Below, piece by piece: positions 11,901 through 22,700 of a stretch of DNA of 64,000 nucleotides. Position numbers and translations under genes: made by a program. The stretch's first letter is position 1, and each line of letters opens with the position of its first letter. The DNA lies in contig NMRB01000077.1 of NCBI GenBank assembly GCA_002633025.1, positions 152,933 through 216,932 of the forward strand. Reading direction: 5' to 3'. The stretch is from Notospermus geniculatus (lineage: Eukaryota; Nemertea; Pilidiophora; Heteronemertea; Lineidae). The notes below the pieces were generated by a model. The model was given only the letters and a program-made list of their open reading frames with translations, made no database searches and was not told where the DNA came from.

Positions 11901-13801
11901 TGTTTTGGGCCTAATATAAAGAGACGTCTTTTCCGGTTTTTCTTCTACTTTCGTAACTGCTCCGTATCCTTTAGCTTCAAGGTCATACACTACACCGGGA
12001 CCCTAATGTGCCAAGAGATGACGCCGAGCGGTGAGGAATTATGGGAAGTAAAATGGCAGTCTGTCCCTGATGGTATTTTCCCAGTCAAGCCGATCCAGTA
12101 CATGAAAGTGACTTCATCAGTGCCTCAACCACCACCGCAAGGTAAGGGTCAGCATCTGGTGAGACTTGTGTGACAGTACTCTGTGTGGAGCCCTTGGAGA
12201 CTGTATTAAAGCTTTGTATGAAAGCTGTGTACATCATTGATAAAGAATGTTCTCTGGTGTGTTTTCGTTTTTCAGCCAAAGTGCAGGCTTATCGGCCACC
12301 AGGTGCTCGAGGCCAGTCAGCAACATTCAAGCTTCATGAGAATGAACTTCCATCAAACACAAAAAAAGAAGGTCAGCATATTTCCATCTGATTATCAACT
12401 TGAGTGGGTCCATTACTCAGTCATGTATACCTGTTACCCGGTACATCAGTGGTCAGTGTCGATTTCCTCCTATTTTCAGAAAACATGTCAAAACAAGCTC
12501 TGAAGAATAAGAAAAAACGAGAAGCAAAGAAGGCTAAACAGGTGACCTTGACCTCATAACAGTTTGAACTCAAATTTGATGTAGACATGAATCAAATGGG
12601 TGGCATCTTCTGAAAAAGTAAACAATCAGAAGCAAATGTGAACAACCACTTCTATATGTACTGTAGTAGTCTGCCTCAAGTCTGTGTCTTGCACCATTCT
12701 TGTTCAATTTCAATCTTTTTCCAGTCTGATCAACCTTCTGGTGATGACTCAGCCTCTCGTCCACCCACTGCCACTGCTCAAGACTCCAGACCTCAGACCG
12801 GTGGCTCAAGGCCTCCGACTGGTGGCCAGCCTTCCAGACCTCCAGCAGGGAGCGGTCCACATGGACAGTCAGCCAGAATGGGCGGCACAGGAGATCCAGA
12901 AACAGATAAGAAAATAAGAAACTTGACTAAGGTATCATGGTCATTCCACGTTTTAACTCGAATTGAATTAGTAGGAATCAAGAGTAACCGACCTGCTTGC
13001 CTGATTCACATACAGCAATAGACTCTATCACTCCAATAGAGCGCAGCACCTGACGGTAACTTGCTAGGCCTACAGCGTCACGACGTCCCGTCCCCCATTC
13101 TGAACGTGGTGACGTCACTCGAAAAACATCCACTTGTTTCAGCGATCATGACGTCGTCTCAAGTCAAGATGTCATGGAATGAGTACGGGACGTCGTGACG
13201 CTGTAGTTACCGTCAGGTGCTGCGCTCTTTTGGAGTGATATCGTCTATTATAACTTGATGTGAAAGGAGTAAAAGTGAAAGTTTATGAGAAGGATCATGA
13301 AAAAATGCTCCAAAAAGACTCGGTATTTATTGTTGTTGACTGAATCAGTGCTTGAAGGGGGAGGTGTGTGATCGTGCTCGTTCACCTTCACATGCCTAAA
13401 TTGCCATCAAGGCGAGTGAAAAAGGCACACACCAGAAAAATCAAGAGGAAGTCAATTTCCAGAATCTACAGATGCCTTTCCTCCATCTCAGGCACTGGAA
13501 AAAACGGAGCACCAAGACCCATTTAGGTGAGCTCTTTTTCACTCGCCTTGATATTTTTCCCTTCAAGCAGTGCTCAATTCTGTAGAAATGTTGGAAGTGG
13601 AAAATAGGGGCTTACCACCATTCCAAATTGTAAATTCCTGACGTTCCATCATCACTTCTGTGTTGATTTCAGAAACTGGACCAGATTGAGAAATTAAAAC
13701 AGCAGCAGGCAGAAGGGAAACAACTCGAGCTCAACCAGCTGGAGAAGATGAAAACAGAGGACGTAATTCGGGAGGAATTGGACGCCCTGAGACTCGGATA
13801 A
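8994..13801 (+). CDS. EIF2A: eukaryotic translation initiation factor 2A, 5'-incomplete
   Basis: Non-eIF2 factor that can deliver Met-tRNA to the 40S subunit in alternative initiation (family knowledge). Eleven exons: 8994-9090, 9200-9489, 9665-9775, 9971-10039, 10140-10241, 11721-11895, 11975-12141, 12276-12371, 12480-12541, 12725-12931, 13673-13801 (stop TAA 13799-13801). All phases join cleanly to about 500 codons, against about 585 in vertebrates, so the N-terminus is missing. Recognisable landmarks are KSFIQKAHQHW, ICARNVTNEVQFFEN, YYGEQSLQFMG, VYGFMPAKITLYNLKC, LAGFGNIRG and WCPDGEHVL from the beta-propeller. The C-terminal part has YRPPGARG, a basic KKKREAKKAK stretch, a Pro/Gly-rich linker and a coiled coil (GDPETDKKIRNLTK, then KLDQIEKLKQQQ). 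Two introns are U12-type. Divergently arranged with SERP1. Confidence 0.93.
10040..10139 (+). other. U12-type GT-AG intron in eIF2A
   Basis: 100-nt intron. The 5' splice site is GTATCCTT, exactly the minor-spliceosome consensus. TCCTTAAC at 10123-10130 matches the U12 branch site and lies about 10 nt before the AG. Joining the exons here gives VYGF|MPAKIT, matching the eIF2A family, whereas any nearby U2-type alternative breaks the frame. Confidence 0.85.
10293..11322. mobile_element. non-autonomous DNA-transposon-like element with TIRs
   Basis: The left end CAGGCCCATATTCATGAAAC and the right end GTTTTATGAATGTGGGCCC followed by AG are inverted copies over about 28 bp, with a few mismatches. 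The interior of about 1 kb has no transposase frame that I can recognise. It sits inside the AT-AC intron. Confidence 0.55.
11355..11476. repeat. MITE hairpin, family A copy 2
   Basis: Near-perfect foldback sharing its internal arm with the 4624 copy. Its outer arms (TAGGGAGGTTTC and the reverse complement) are different from that copy but still pair with each other. Confidence 0.75.
13026..13240. repeat. MITE-like inverted repeat in last eIF2A intron
   Basis: The left arm (TATCACTCCAATAGAGCGCA, continuing into AGCACCTGACGGTAAC) and the right arm are inverted copies. An inner pair, CAGCGTCACGACGTCCCGT and its reverse complement, extends the stem. No coding content. Confidence 0.7.
13343..13580. 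repeat. second inverted-repeat element in last eIF2A intron
   Basis: GTGCTTGAAGGG pairs with CCCTTCAAGCAGTGC, and CATCAAGGCGAGTGAAAAAG pairs with CTTTTTCACTCGCCTTGAT. A foldback of about 240 bp lying only about 100 bp from the previous one. Confidence 0.65.
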
Positions 13802-13892
13802 TCCATCTTTCCTACCTTCTTGAAATTTCTTCCTGTGATCTAATGATCAGAAATTTCCTACTGTATTTCATTCTTTTAGTATTCTGTGCTTA

Positions 13893-13898
13893 AATAAA
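13893..13898 (+). terminator. polyA signal of eIF2A
   Basis: AATAAA 92 nt after the eIF2A stop codon, in an A/T-rich 3' UTR. Position and spacing are as expected. Confidence 0.75.
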
Positions 13899-14134
13899 CA
13901 AGAATTTAAGCAGTAATCTTATATCTTAACTTAGTTTCTATAAAGCTGTACCCCATTATCTTGAAACCCCCCTCTTTGTGTTAACTTATGTAGATTTTGC
14001 CTGTACTGAGTCATTACAGGTCAGTATTGTTGAGTATATTGATTTGTTTAAGATTAAATCTACTAATAATGAAGCTGGGTTGTTGTCTTATCTTCACTCT
14101 TTCGTTCCCTAGTATGGGTTAAAATGTTACATCA

Positions 14135-15000
14135 GACTATTACTGGCCCAAAAGGCATCCCTCCACCTACATGACCTAGTATTGTACCGGTACTCGACTT
14201 GTCAGGCCAACCATCCAGTCAGCATGATCAGTGTTTTGGGCCAAAAGGTGCCCTTGAAAATGACTTCCTTCTCTCTTAACTAGTGTTGTACTGTGACTAG
14301 TTTGTACTGGCCCAAAGGTGTCCTCAAAAATGACTTGCTCTTCTCCACTAGTATTGTACCTGACTAGTTGGTACTGGCCCAAAGGTGTCCTCGTAAAGGA
14401 CTTTCTCCTCTCACTAGTATTGTACCTGACTAGTTTGTACTGGCCCAAAGGTATCTTCAAAAACGACTTTCTCCTTTCCACTAGTATTGTACCTGATTAG
14501 TTTGTAATGGCCCAAAGGTGTCCTCAAAAAGGACTTTCTCCTCTCTACTAGTATTGTACCTGACTAGTTTGTAATGGCCCAGTAGATGTCCTCATAGTTG
14601 GCTTCCTTTACAAGTACATGTATTGTACTCGACTTGGACCACCCATCCTGAGCCAAATGATCGGTGAGCTGACCAAAAAGGTGCTCTCATCAAGGCTTTC
14701 CTTCACCTTGACTAGAATGTACCTGACTTGTTAGGCCACCCATCCAGTCGACATGATCACTGTGCTCATACAGCTTTTTCTTCTACCTTTACTAGTACGG
14801 TATTGTACCTGCCTTGTTAGGTCGCTCATTCAGTCGGCATGATTATTGTCCTCATACTAGCTCTTTCTCTACCTTTACTAGTATTGTACCCGCCTTGTTT
14901 GACCGCTCATCCAGTCGCGGGCATGATCCGTGTGCTGGCCAAAAAGGTGTCCTCAAAAATGCCTTCCTTCACCTTCACCAGTATTGTACGTGACTTTTTT
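14135..15000. repeat. 67-bp minisatellite
   Basis: Degenerate tandem array. The word GGCCCAAAGGTGTCCTC recurs at 14309, 14376, 14443 and 14509, and in drifted form before and after, giving a period of 66-67 bp. Each unit also holds ACTAGTATTGTACCTGACTA. About twelve units, best conserved in the middle. Confidence 0.8.
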
Positions 15001-15094
15001 TTATCTTTCCGACAGAAAATTCGCAAGTGCTTGGCGCCTGATTGATATTCTTTTAGTATTTCTATGTTTTGGAGGTTCTAAACTGTTTGTTTTC

Positions 15095-15556
15095 TAGTTT
15101 TCACCTTATAAGGCCCTAGTCAGGCCCTCACTTGAATACGCAAGCTCAGTTTGGGACCCCTACACTAAAGAGGACATCAACAAGTTGGAGATGGTCCCTA
15201 CAGCGTCGGGGTGCCAGATTTGTCTGCAATAAGTTCCAACGGAGGGCGAGTGTTTCTGAGCTTTTGGCCACGCTGGGTTGGCCCACTCTTGCCAAGAGAC
15301 GTGAAAATGCCAGGCTGGCAATGTTATACAAAATTAGCAAGGGGAATTCGCTGATTGACCACTCTGACCGTCTGACGCCCATTCTGCGAAAATCACGTCA
15401 CGTAAACTCATGTGGGTATCAGTACCCTCTTGTAGGACTGATACGCTTCAATATTCCTTCTTTCCAAGAACTATTAAGGCATGGAATAACCTCCCAGAGG
15501 AGATCGTGAAGGCGGAGAAATTAGATCATTTTAAGGACCTTCTTCTAAGTGCCTAA
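15095..15556 (+). pseudogene. LINE reverse-transcriptase C-terminal remnant
   Basis: Translating all plus frames gives, in order, LVRPSLEYASSVWDPYTKED, then RRGARFVCNKFQRRASVSE, LGWPTLAKRRENARLAMLYK, and finally a RHVNSCGYQYP/FNIPSF stretch and SLPRTIKAWN-like residues in another frame. This order is typical of the end of ORF2 in Jockey/CR1-type non-LTR retrotransposons. The pieces lie in different frames, so it is a broken fragment. The exact clade cannot be called by eye. Confidence 0.75.
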
Positions 15557-16208
15557 GCTTTTAAATTATTCATTGTTTTTTATCTACGACCAAGCTTTTA
15601 TCGTTGACGCTGCGCACCACCACAAGTGCTTATTATTCAAATTGTTGAATTTGGCACTCATTCGGAAGAAGAAGAAGACGTTCTTTTCACACAAGCTGGC
15701 AGGCACATATTTTAAAGTGTTCCGCCGCGACCTGGATTTAAGCCAGTTGGCACCTCACATAAATCTGATGCAATCAGGCTGACTGTTGAGAATTTACATT
15801 TAGAAGTAAGAGGGAAAAAAGTGGTGGAGCGAATCAATTTAGACTGGGAAAACATAATACACAATACACCTGCCAGTTCGTCTACCAACAATCAATAACA
15901 AAAACGGTATGATTCAGCTCTTCGGCAATAAATTAAATAAAAATATGGCTGGGGATATTTACCCGACGGTCGGTCCCGCAGGTAATGAATATCTTAAAGC
16001 GAAATCAGAGAAATCATCCCTTCTGATAGAAATCCACTAAAATCCCCGTCAAACAGCGAACCCGCCCCTTCCTCTCGAATTTGTCTCCTTGTGGTGGGAA
16101 TCGTGATCCCTGGGTCTTAAAAACGTCTGAATGTGTCCTGGGTCTTCTGAAATCATTATCGCCCTCATTATCACCATATACATATTTGCTTGATGGTCGT
16201 CAAAAGAT

Positions 16209-16332
16209 ATAATCGAGAGGTTAAGAGATCGCTCCGTTAACGGTAACAACACTAACGTTATTTTTTGCATTGCAAATGTACATCAGAAATAGCGTTATCG
16301 TTAACGGATTGGTTTCTTAACCTCTCGATTAT
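16209..16332. repeat. MITE hairpin, family B copy 1
   Basis: ATAATCGAGAGGTTAAGAGA pairs with TCTTAACCTCTCGATTAT across about 124 bp. The inner arms hold CGTTAACGGTAAC-type sequence around a short loop with TTTTTTGCAT. Confidence 0.7.
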
Positions 16333-17380
16333 TTCCACTTGTTACGGTAGGTTGTCTTCTGGTTTCACCCTTGTCGGTAGTTTTCGCTCATGCCCCACTG
16401 CGAAGTCAGCTGGGCGCAAGGCATATGGGCCTCTTGTTTAGGACAGCCCATTGCTGCTTCTTTATTTGACTGCAGATGCATAAAAAGATGAAACTGCGAA
16501 GTGTATTCTGTGTCCTTTCTTCTTGAAACTACTTCCTCTGATGAAATCAGCGATAATGTTTACTGTTCATAATCAAATGGGAATTGAAACGGTATACCCA
16601 AGTATAGGCCCTATCTTAACTTACTTTCGTTTTATTATATAATGGGAGATATAATACCAATGCCTCTATCCTGTCGAATGTGTCATGACTGTGCAAAACA
16701 GGCAAGTTTCCAATATAATCAAAGAGAATTCCTCTCGATTTGATGGAATGCCTGCACATTCTTTCTCGTTCAATTTCCGCTATACATGTATTTACTTGCA
16801 TATCTATGGGACTGTCTGCGCTTTGTAGGCTCTTGAGGGATTGTTTAGGCCTACATGTACATCTCCAAATATGGTTATGATGAAGTTCTCCAAGGAAGTG
16901 TCTTCGCGACACATAGCCTACATAGCACTTGGCGAGTTGATGGCCTGGAGTTCAACAGACACACATCTCTATTTTGTCCAAATATGGTTTTCGTATTGGC
17001 TTATGCCCTCCGACGTTATTCTTCGTAAGAAATTCAGATTCAGGGCCAGTGACCGACATGTGAGCCTTTATTGAACACAATCAGAAAATTTTGATTTTTA
17101 ATTGAGCGAGACTCTTTCAACATTATTCAAAATAGGCTAAAAAGGCGTGTTGGATTTTGTTCACGTCATTTGGTGAAGGAGGTTCGAGTACCATAACATT
17201 TCGACGACTTCTTCAATCTGAGGTATTCCACTCTAAACGTGAAAATGGGTGACGATATGCCAAAGAAAATTCTTTCTGTGGTCGGGCCAACATGGCTGGT
17301 AAGTGATTTCGTTATCTCTAAAAAAACGATAGCTGAGGCCAGAATGTAATGAGCGCCCAAGTCACGACTTCCCGTACAGA

Positions 17381-17495
17381 GTTTAAGAGATCACACGCTA
17401 ACGATAACGTTTACGCTAACGCTATTTTTTGCATGTATTTCATGTACAAAAAATATTGTTAACCTAAATGTTATCGTTAGCGTGTGATCTCTAAC
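17381..17495. repeat. MITE hairpin, family B copy 2
   Basis: Arms begin GTTTAAGAGATCACACGCTA and end TAGCGTGTGATCTCTAAC. The loop again has TTTTTTGCAT. TTAAGAGATC, the AACGATAACG core and the loop are shared with copy 1. Confidence 0.7.
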
Positions 17496-19427
17496 TCCCT
17501 ATCATGCTATCAAATGATTGATAAACGTTAACTTTACGACAACGTTTCTTTTTTGTACCGAAAATGCAATATAAAATCTGGTGAATTTGCAGTATGGAAC
17601 GAGTGGTCACTGTGGATTGTGTTCTTTTAATGTGTAGACTGTAAGTGGACTGGATTTGTAAACTTATTCCGTGCCTGACACCCAAACAACAAAACTATAA
17701 CGCACACATGTGGGCTACCAGAGGTTAATTTATTTAGTGTATATCGAAAAAATGAGGCAAAAGATAGCACTTGAACGGTTTCTGTTTCCCTAACTTATAA
17801 ATAGGCCTACATGTGGACGGAATTCGTTTTTCAGAAGGGGTCTCATGTCCTTCCTCGGGATGATCCACCACGGCCACCAACACCACCACCTTCATCATCA
17901 GAATCAGGATGCACCATATTGTGAACGGAATGCTGTAGACTATTGTATTCTCACTGATGGGGAAACCCGTGGCGACACCGAAAATGGCATTGACATTGTG
18001 GAATTCTTGACTTTTCCTTTGGTTCCAACATGATATTTCCCGGCAAAGTTCCAAATCAGCCACAACGTCCACAGTTTAAGAGAATTCGACCACACACTGG
18101 ATGGTGGGGATCTTCATGCTGGTGTAACATCTCCCAATGTTCCCCGTTTTTCAGTGCCTCCTTCTTTGTATTGGGAACCTAGTGACAATACATAGCAGAG
18201 AGACCGGGACTGTTCAATAGGGTAACATTCGCGCACTGTAACGGTGATAGATGTTATACAGGTGTAACGTTTTTCAGTGTGGCCGTTTTTCTGTGTGATT
18301 CCCATTGTTCGGAACACACTGGGAAACGAACTCGCTGTTTCTCTGTGTGTCGCTGTTTCTCTGTGTGTCGCTCATTGTCAAGTCGCCGCTTATTCAGTCA
18401 ATCTATTGTAATGCCACACTGGCGCACAGGCCTCACTGAAAAATGTTACATCTTCGAGTTTAAACCACTGGTTCATTACTTTTATGGTCACACCCACATG
18501 TTAGAAACATAACAACTTCTCCCCTGTCAAAATGTGCACTTGTTTTAAGGGAAATCAGATGAAAACCCGAGTTAACATATAGCCCCTGTTTGAGCGATAG
18601 ATAACACCGTGGTATGGCCTACACCGTACTTTTATCCAACACTGTAAAACCTTCTCTGCATCCAGTAAGTTGATGTTTTCATTGGTGTAGCTGGTACATG
18701 TACGTTGGTTCAGGGTGAACCCATCAGAATACGTGTATGTAACTTAGTTTTAAAATTCCATATACATGTAACTTGTACCGTTTCATTTCGTTAGGAATGT
18801 AGGGGAACATCAAATTTCATTTCTAATGTTTTTCGTATTGGCTGACGCCCGCGAAATTGTCATTCGAAATTCAGATTCGTGGATCAGATAGGCCTGAATC
18901 AAGCAAAGAGTATTCCGAAAATTTTTACAGTATTTTAAAAGATTGTAGGCCTATTTGTTTTTAGGAAATCATGAAAGAGCATCAGCAATAGATATTTAAA
19001 CTTTGAAAAACCAGTTTCGTTCTGTTAAAGGTGTTTCCGTAACAATAAAAGATGTATGTTTAACAGAATATATACCAATATGTAGATGTAGTTAGATATA
19101 AAAACTTCATAAAATTTGTTGCATTTCATTTCATTAGGGGTGTAAAAGGGATTTTTACTTCTGTTTTCCAATGTCATGACGTGATATTTTGACGTCATCG
19201 CCGGCCATTTGAAGCATCTCATGTCAGGCCCTCGATCGATGTTTTGAAGGGGAAATGCTCCTCAACAGCCTCAGAAACGACCTTTGCTTAATGTGTATAT
19301 TCCTCTTAGCATCCCAATCGACGTCGGCCATGGTATCGGCATTTCCAACAACGACTAGTAATACTGGAAAGACCACTATAAAGATGACAAACACCAAGAC
19401 ATATACAGCCTTCTTTCGAAGCCCAAG

Positions 19428-19433
19428 TTTATT
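19428..19433 (-). terminator. candidate polyA signal of the giant modular gene
   Basis: AATAAA on the minus strand, 97 nt past the stop codon at 19530-19532. Spacing is suitable and I see no competing signal closer to the stop. Confidence 0.6.
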
Positions 19434-19529
19434 ATGTCAAAATGACAAACGATGGAGAAACCATCCCGGTCTGGTACAGTCACGAGTTGGGGTATCACAA
19501 GGAATTCGGGAGGCTGGGCCTAAATCGCT

Positions 19530-19738
19530 TTAATCTCCCTTCTTCTTGTCTTTCTTTTCATCTTTTTTGTCATCCTTCTTTTTTTCTTCCTTTTTCTCCT
19601 CTTTCTTCTTTTCGTCTTTCTTTTCTTCCTTCTTTTCTTCTTTCTTTTCCTCTTTCTTCTCTTCCTTCTTTTCTTTTTTCTTTTCCTCTTTCTTCTCTTC
19701 TTTCTTTTCTTCCTTCTTTTCCTCTTTTTCGGTCTCAG
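19530..19738 (-). CDS. terminal exon: Lys/Glu tail with stop codon
   Basis: Acceptor CACAG at the high-coordinate side; the split-codon phase matches the preceding exon. The exon encodes about 68 residues, almost only Lys, Glu and Asp (KEEKKEEKK-type, ending DKKKGD), and stops at TAA (19530-19532). The length, 209 nt, fits phase 1. It has no cysteine. The coding strand is nearly pure purine. The tail is probably disordered and highly charged. Confidence 0.75.
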
Positions 19739-22700
19739 CTGTGAAGATGAAAGACCAGTTTCAGACCAAAAACTTTCGACACACAGTGTACATAGACAGT
19801 ATTCCCTTGCCCTCGAAACGCCCCGCTAGACGTTGCAGGGTCTCATGCGGGCAGGAGACTGCAGTTAAACAATGTACTCTACTACCCCAAAGTGTTTGGC
19901 AGTAGCTGGCGAAGTGAGGAATGACCAATATTTTTCATCTTCTCGTGTCGACATTCATTTGGGGAAAAAGAAGGGTCAGTTACTTACGTTGACATGAGCC
20001 ATTCTTGGCAGTATAACCCTTAGGACAGTAGATCTCTGAAAGGTAAANCCTCCCCTCCCTTATCGGAAACTAGGGCGAGGAGTTGATTAATCCCTTATCC
20101 TCGAAGCGCTCCGCTGTACGGTACTCGTATTTGCGGAGCGTCAGGAGGACAGGGGACCAGTGCGAGGATGGAGGCGGGAAACTCACGGACGCAGCGGTTG
20201 TTTTTGATCTTGAAATCTTTAGGACATTTCTTCACTGGAAAGGAAACATGGACATTGGTAAGTTACTCTTCTTCTTATCTTTGTCTTTTTTTGCAACTAT
20301 CTGATAGCTGATAGCTGGCAACATGGGTATATCCACAGGGACTTGACGCGTACGGGGTATGATGTTGTCAGCCCCCACGAACAATGCCCCGGCCCGAGAA
20401 AAAATATAAAGAGAGAAAAAAGAATTCTTTTTTGAGCGATTTGTGAAATAACAGCATGGCTGAAAGTACCAGTACAATGTACTTACAAACACATTGCATT
20501 TTCTTGTTGAGTGCATAACCCTTTGGACAGCTGACCTCTGCAGTAAAAAAATAGATAAATGACCAGAAGCAGAACAAACTTTGCCGCACAACTCTGTTGT
20601 CTCACAAATTGGCATGCGATGGTAGGTTAAGCTAGCCTACAGTAGCTTGTCAACGTTAGAATGTCAGCCACTTTATCCAGGGCATAGACCTATATGGCGA
20701 AAAATGCCGTCTCTCACAGGGCTATGCCTTATCTTCATTGCTGATTGTGAAAAGAATGAAATTGACATCTTACTGGCGCAGTGGTCCCCTTTCTTGATCC
20801 AACCCTTCGGACAGGATTTGGCTGAAATGTATAATTTTAATTTTTTGGCTGCGTATCTGGGAGGGAGGTGGAGGGGAGAACGAGGGAATCTGAATTCCAC
20901 AGGGTCACAACATGATCCAGAACTGAGAGGTCGTTCCTCCCTCGGGCCTACAAGACCCTAGGGTGGGCAACACAAGGGAGAAAGTTCTTAGGTGTCACAG
21001 CAAGGCAATCCTAAGGTTTCCCACAGGACCTAAAAGATTGCCTGCAACCCTAACCCTAACCCTAACCCTGCAAGAGGAACCTGAGGTCTATCAATCTTGA
21101 TGATCGACTGCACTTCTTATCCCTTACCAACGCATTGCTTCCCCTTCTTGACGTAACCATGTGGGCAGTGAGTTGCTGAAGAGAGAGATAGGGGTGAAAT
21201 ACACACCTGTTTTTCCAATTCTTCAAAATTTATTGGTACATATGACAAAGTATGAACCTCTTTTCACCACTCTTTTTTTTGAAACCTGTTCCCGCCAATA
21301 GAAAACATTGAGTCGAAGTTGACCAAGTTGATGTAGGCCTACGACATGTCAATCTGGCTCAGATACTTACGCACGCACTTTCCATCTTGTTTCTTGAAGT
21401 TGTTGGGGCATTTTTGCACTGAAAATTAAGTCATAATCTCTTGGTGAAATGAACATCCATTGGCATGTCAATACCTTTACCAAAACTGCATATGGCTGAT
21501 ACTGTTTACCGGCACTACTCAGCGCTTTGCCAACACTACAAATCGACCAACACTACCAATGACAGTGAACATCTGACTGAGTTGATTTGACTTACGATGG
21601 CAATCCCCTTTCTTAGTGAGCACGTATCCTTTGGGGCATTCAACCTCTGCAATGGAAGAAGATGGTAATGAAATTCATATTGAGGCTGCTCCATTGAGTC
21701 ATACTGAGGCTGCACATTGAGTCATGTTGAGGCTGCCCTTCGAGTAACCTGTCTATTGAGTCATGTTCAGGCTGCCCATTGAGTCTTGAGCTGCCCAGTG
21801 AGTCTTTTGAAGCTGATTTTTGAGGCTGCCCGTTGAGTCATGTTGATACTACCCATATTGAGACTGTCTATTGAGTCATATTGAGGCTATCCACTGCGTC
21901 ATATTGAGGCTTACCATCGAGTCAAACTGATTTATTACGTTCAGAGGATGATTCATGATATTACATGATTACATTTTCTTGTTTCATCGCCGACTTACTG
22001 TAGCATTTGTCTTCATACTTTTTGAATCCCTTGGGACATTTCTCCAGCTTACATTTGTTCTTGACCAACTTGTAACCTTCAGGACACTTGATCTCTGCAA
22101 AAGATACGATCAGACTGAGTAAACAAGGCCTAACGCAAGAAACGACGCATGAGCTAAGGTGAGCTGTGCCGAAACTCAACATGTGGAGTCGGCCTAGGCC
22201 CATCTCCTTCCTCTTCGCACGACAACACCATGTGATAGGGCTAATGCAACTCCCTGCTGCAGCAGTTCCTGCCATCGCACGTGGGCACACCGAGTCAATA
22301 GCAAACTGAGCTAAAACAGCAGGAATACGTACCAAGGCATCTGTCTCCTTCTTTCGTTGATCCTTTTGGACAATCCTTCACTGTAATGAAATGGTACATT
22401 CATTAATATCACTGGACTTCCTCAGGAGTTCTCAGCGGTAGCAGTGCCAGAAAATGAGGAAAGAATGATATGACTTTTCGGCTGAAGAAAAATAACTTAC
22501 TGACGCATTTCCCGTCTTTCAGTTCTCCACCTTCTGGGCACTTGACTTCCTCTAGGTAAACGAAGATGAAGAAGAAATAAGTAATAACTTCACAATGTGG
22601 AATAAGGATTCTACAATGTCATCATTCTACAATATACGAAGTATTGTCTCATTAACTACTTGAACTAGTAGTGTCTCGGTAACTACATGTACTCAAACAA

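Larger units (their letters stand above)
15560..19427. other. no supportable gene; two MITEs and weak duplications
   Basis: The inverted repeats at 16209-16332 and 17381-17495 are the clear structures. Short stretches around 16985-17060 and 18830-18905 (TTTTCGTATTGGCT, AATTCAGATTC) look like drifted copies of each other. A minus-strand frame at 17734-18072 contains a hydrophobic run but no supportable gene structure. Confidence 0.45.

Noticed and set aside
17734-18072. 112-residue minus-strand frame with a hydrophobic run
   Set aside because: A membrane-like stretch, but no homologue I recognise, no convincing splice context and no polyA signal. Another hydrophobic minus-strand frame near 19250-19430 lies after the stop codon of the giant gene; an alternative membrane-anchor exon was considered but no acceptor supports it.
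19546-19905. Ser/Phe-rich open frame on the plus strand
   Set aside because: Reverse complement of the Lys/Glu tail exon; the same applies at 31122-31445 and 36551-36769.
21046-21069. Chromosome-end or telomere-fusion signal
   Set aside because: Only four hexamers inside an intron with exons on both sides.
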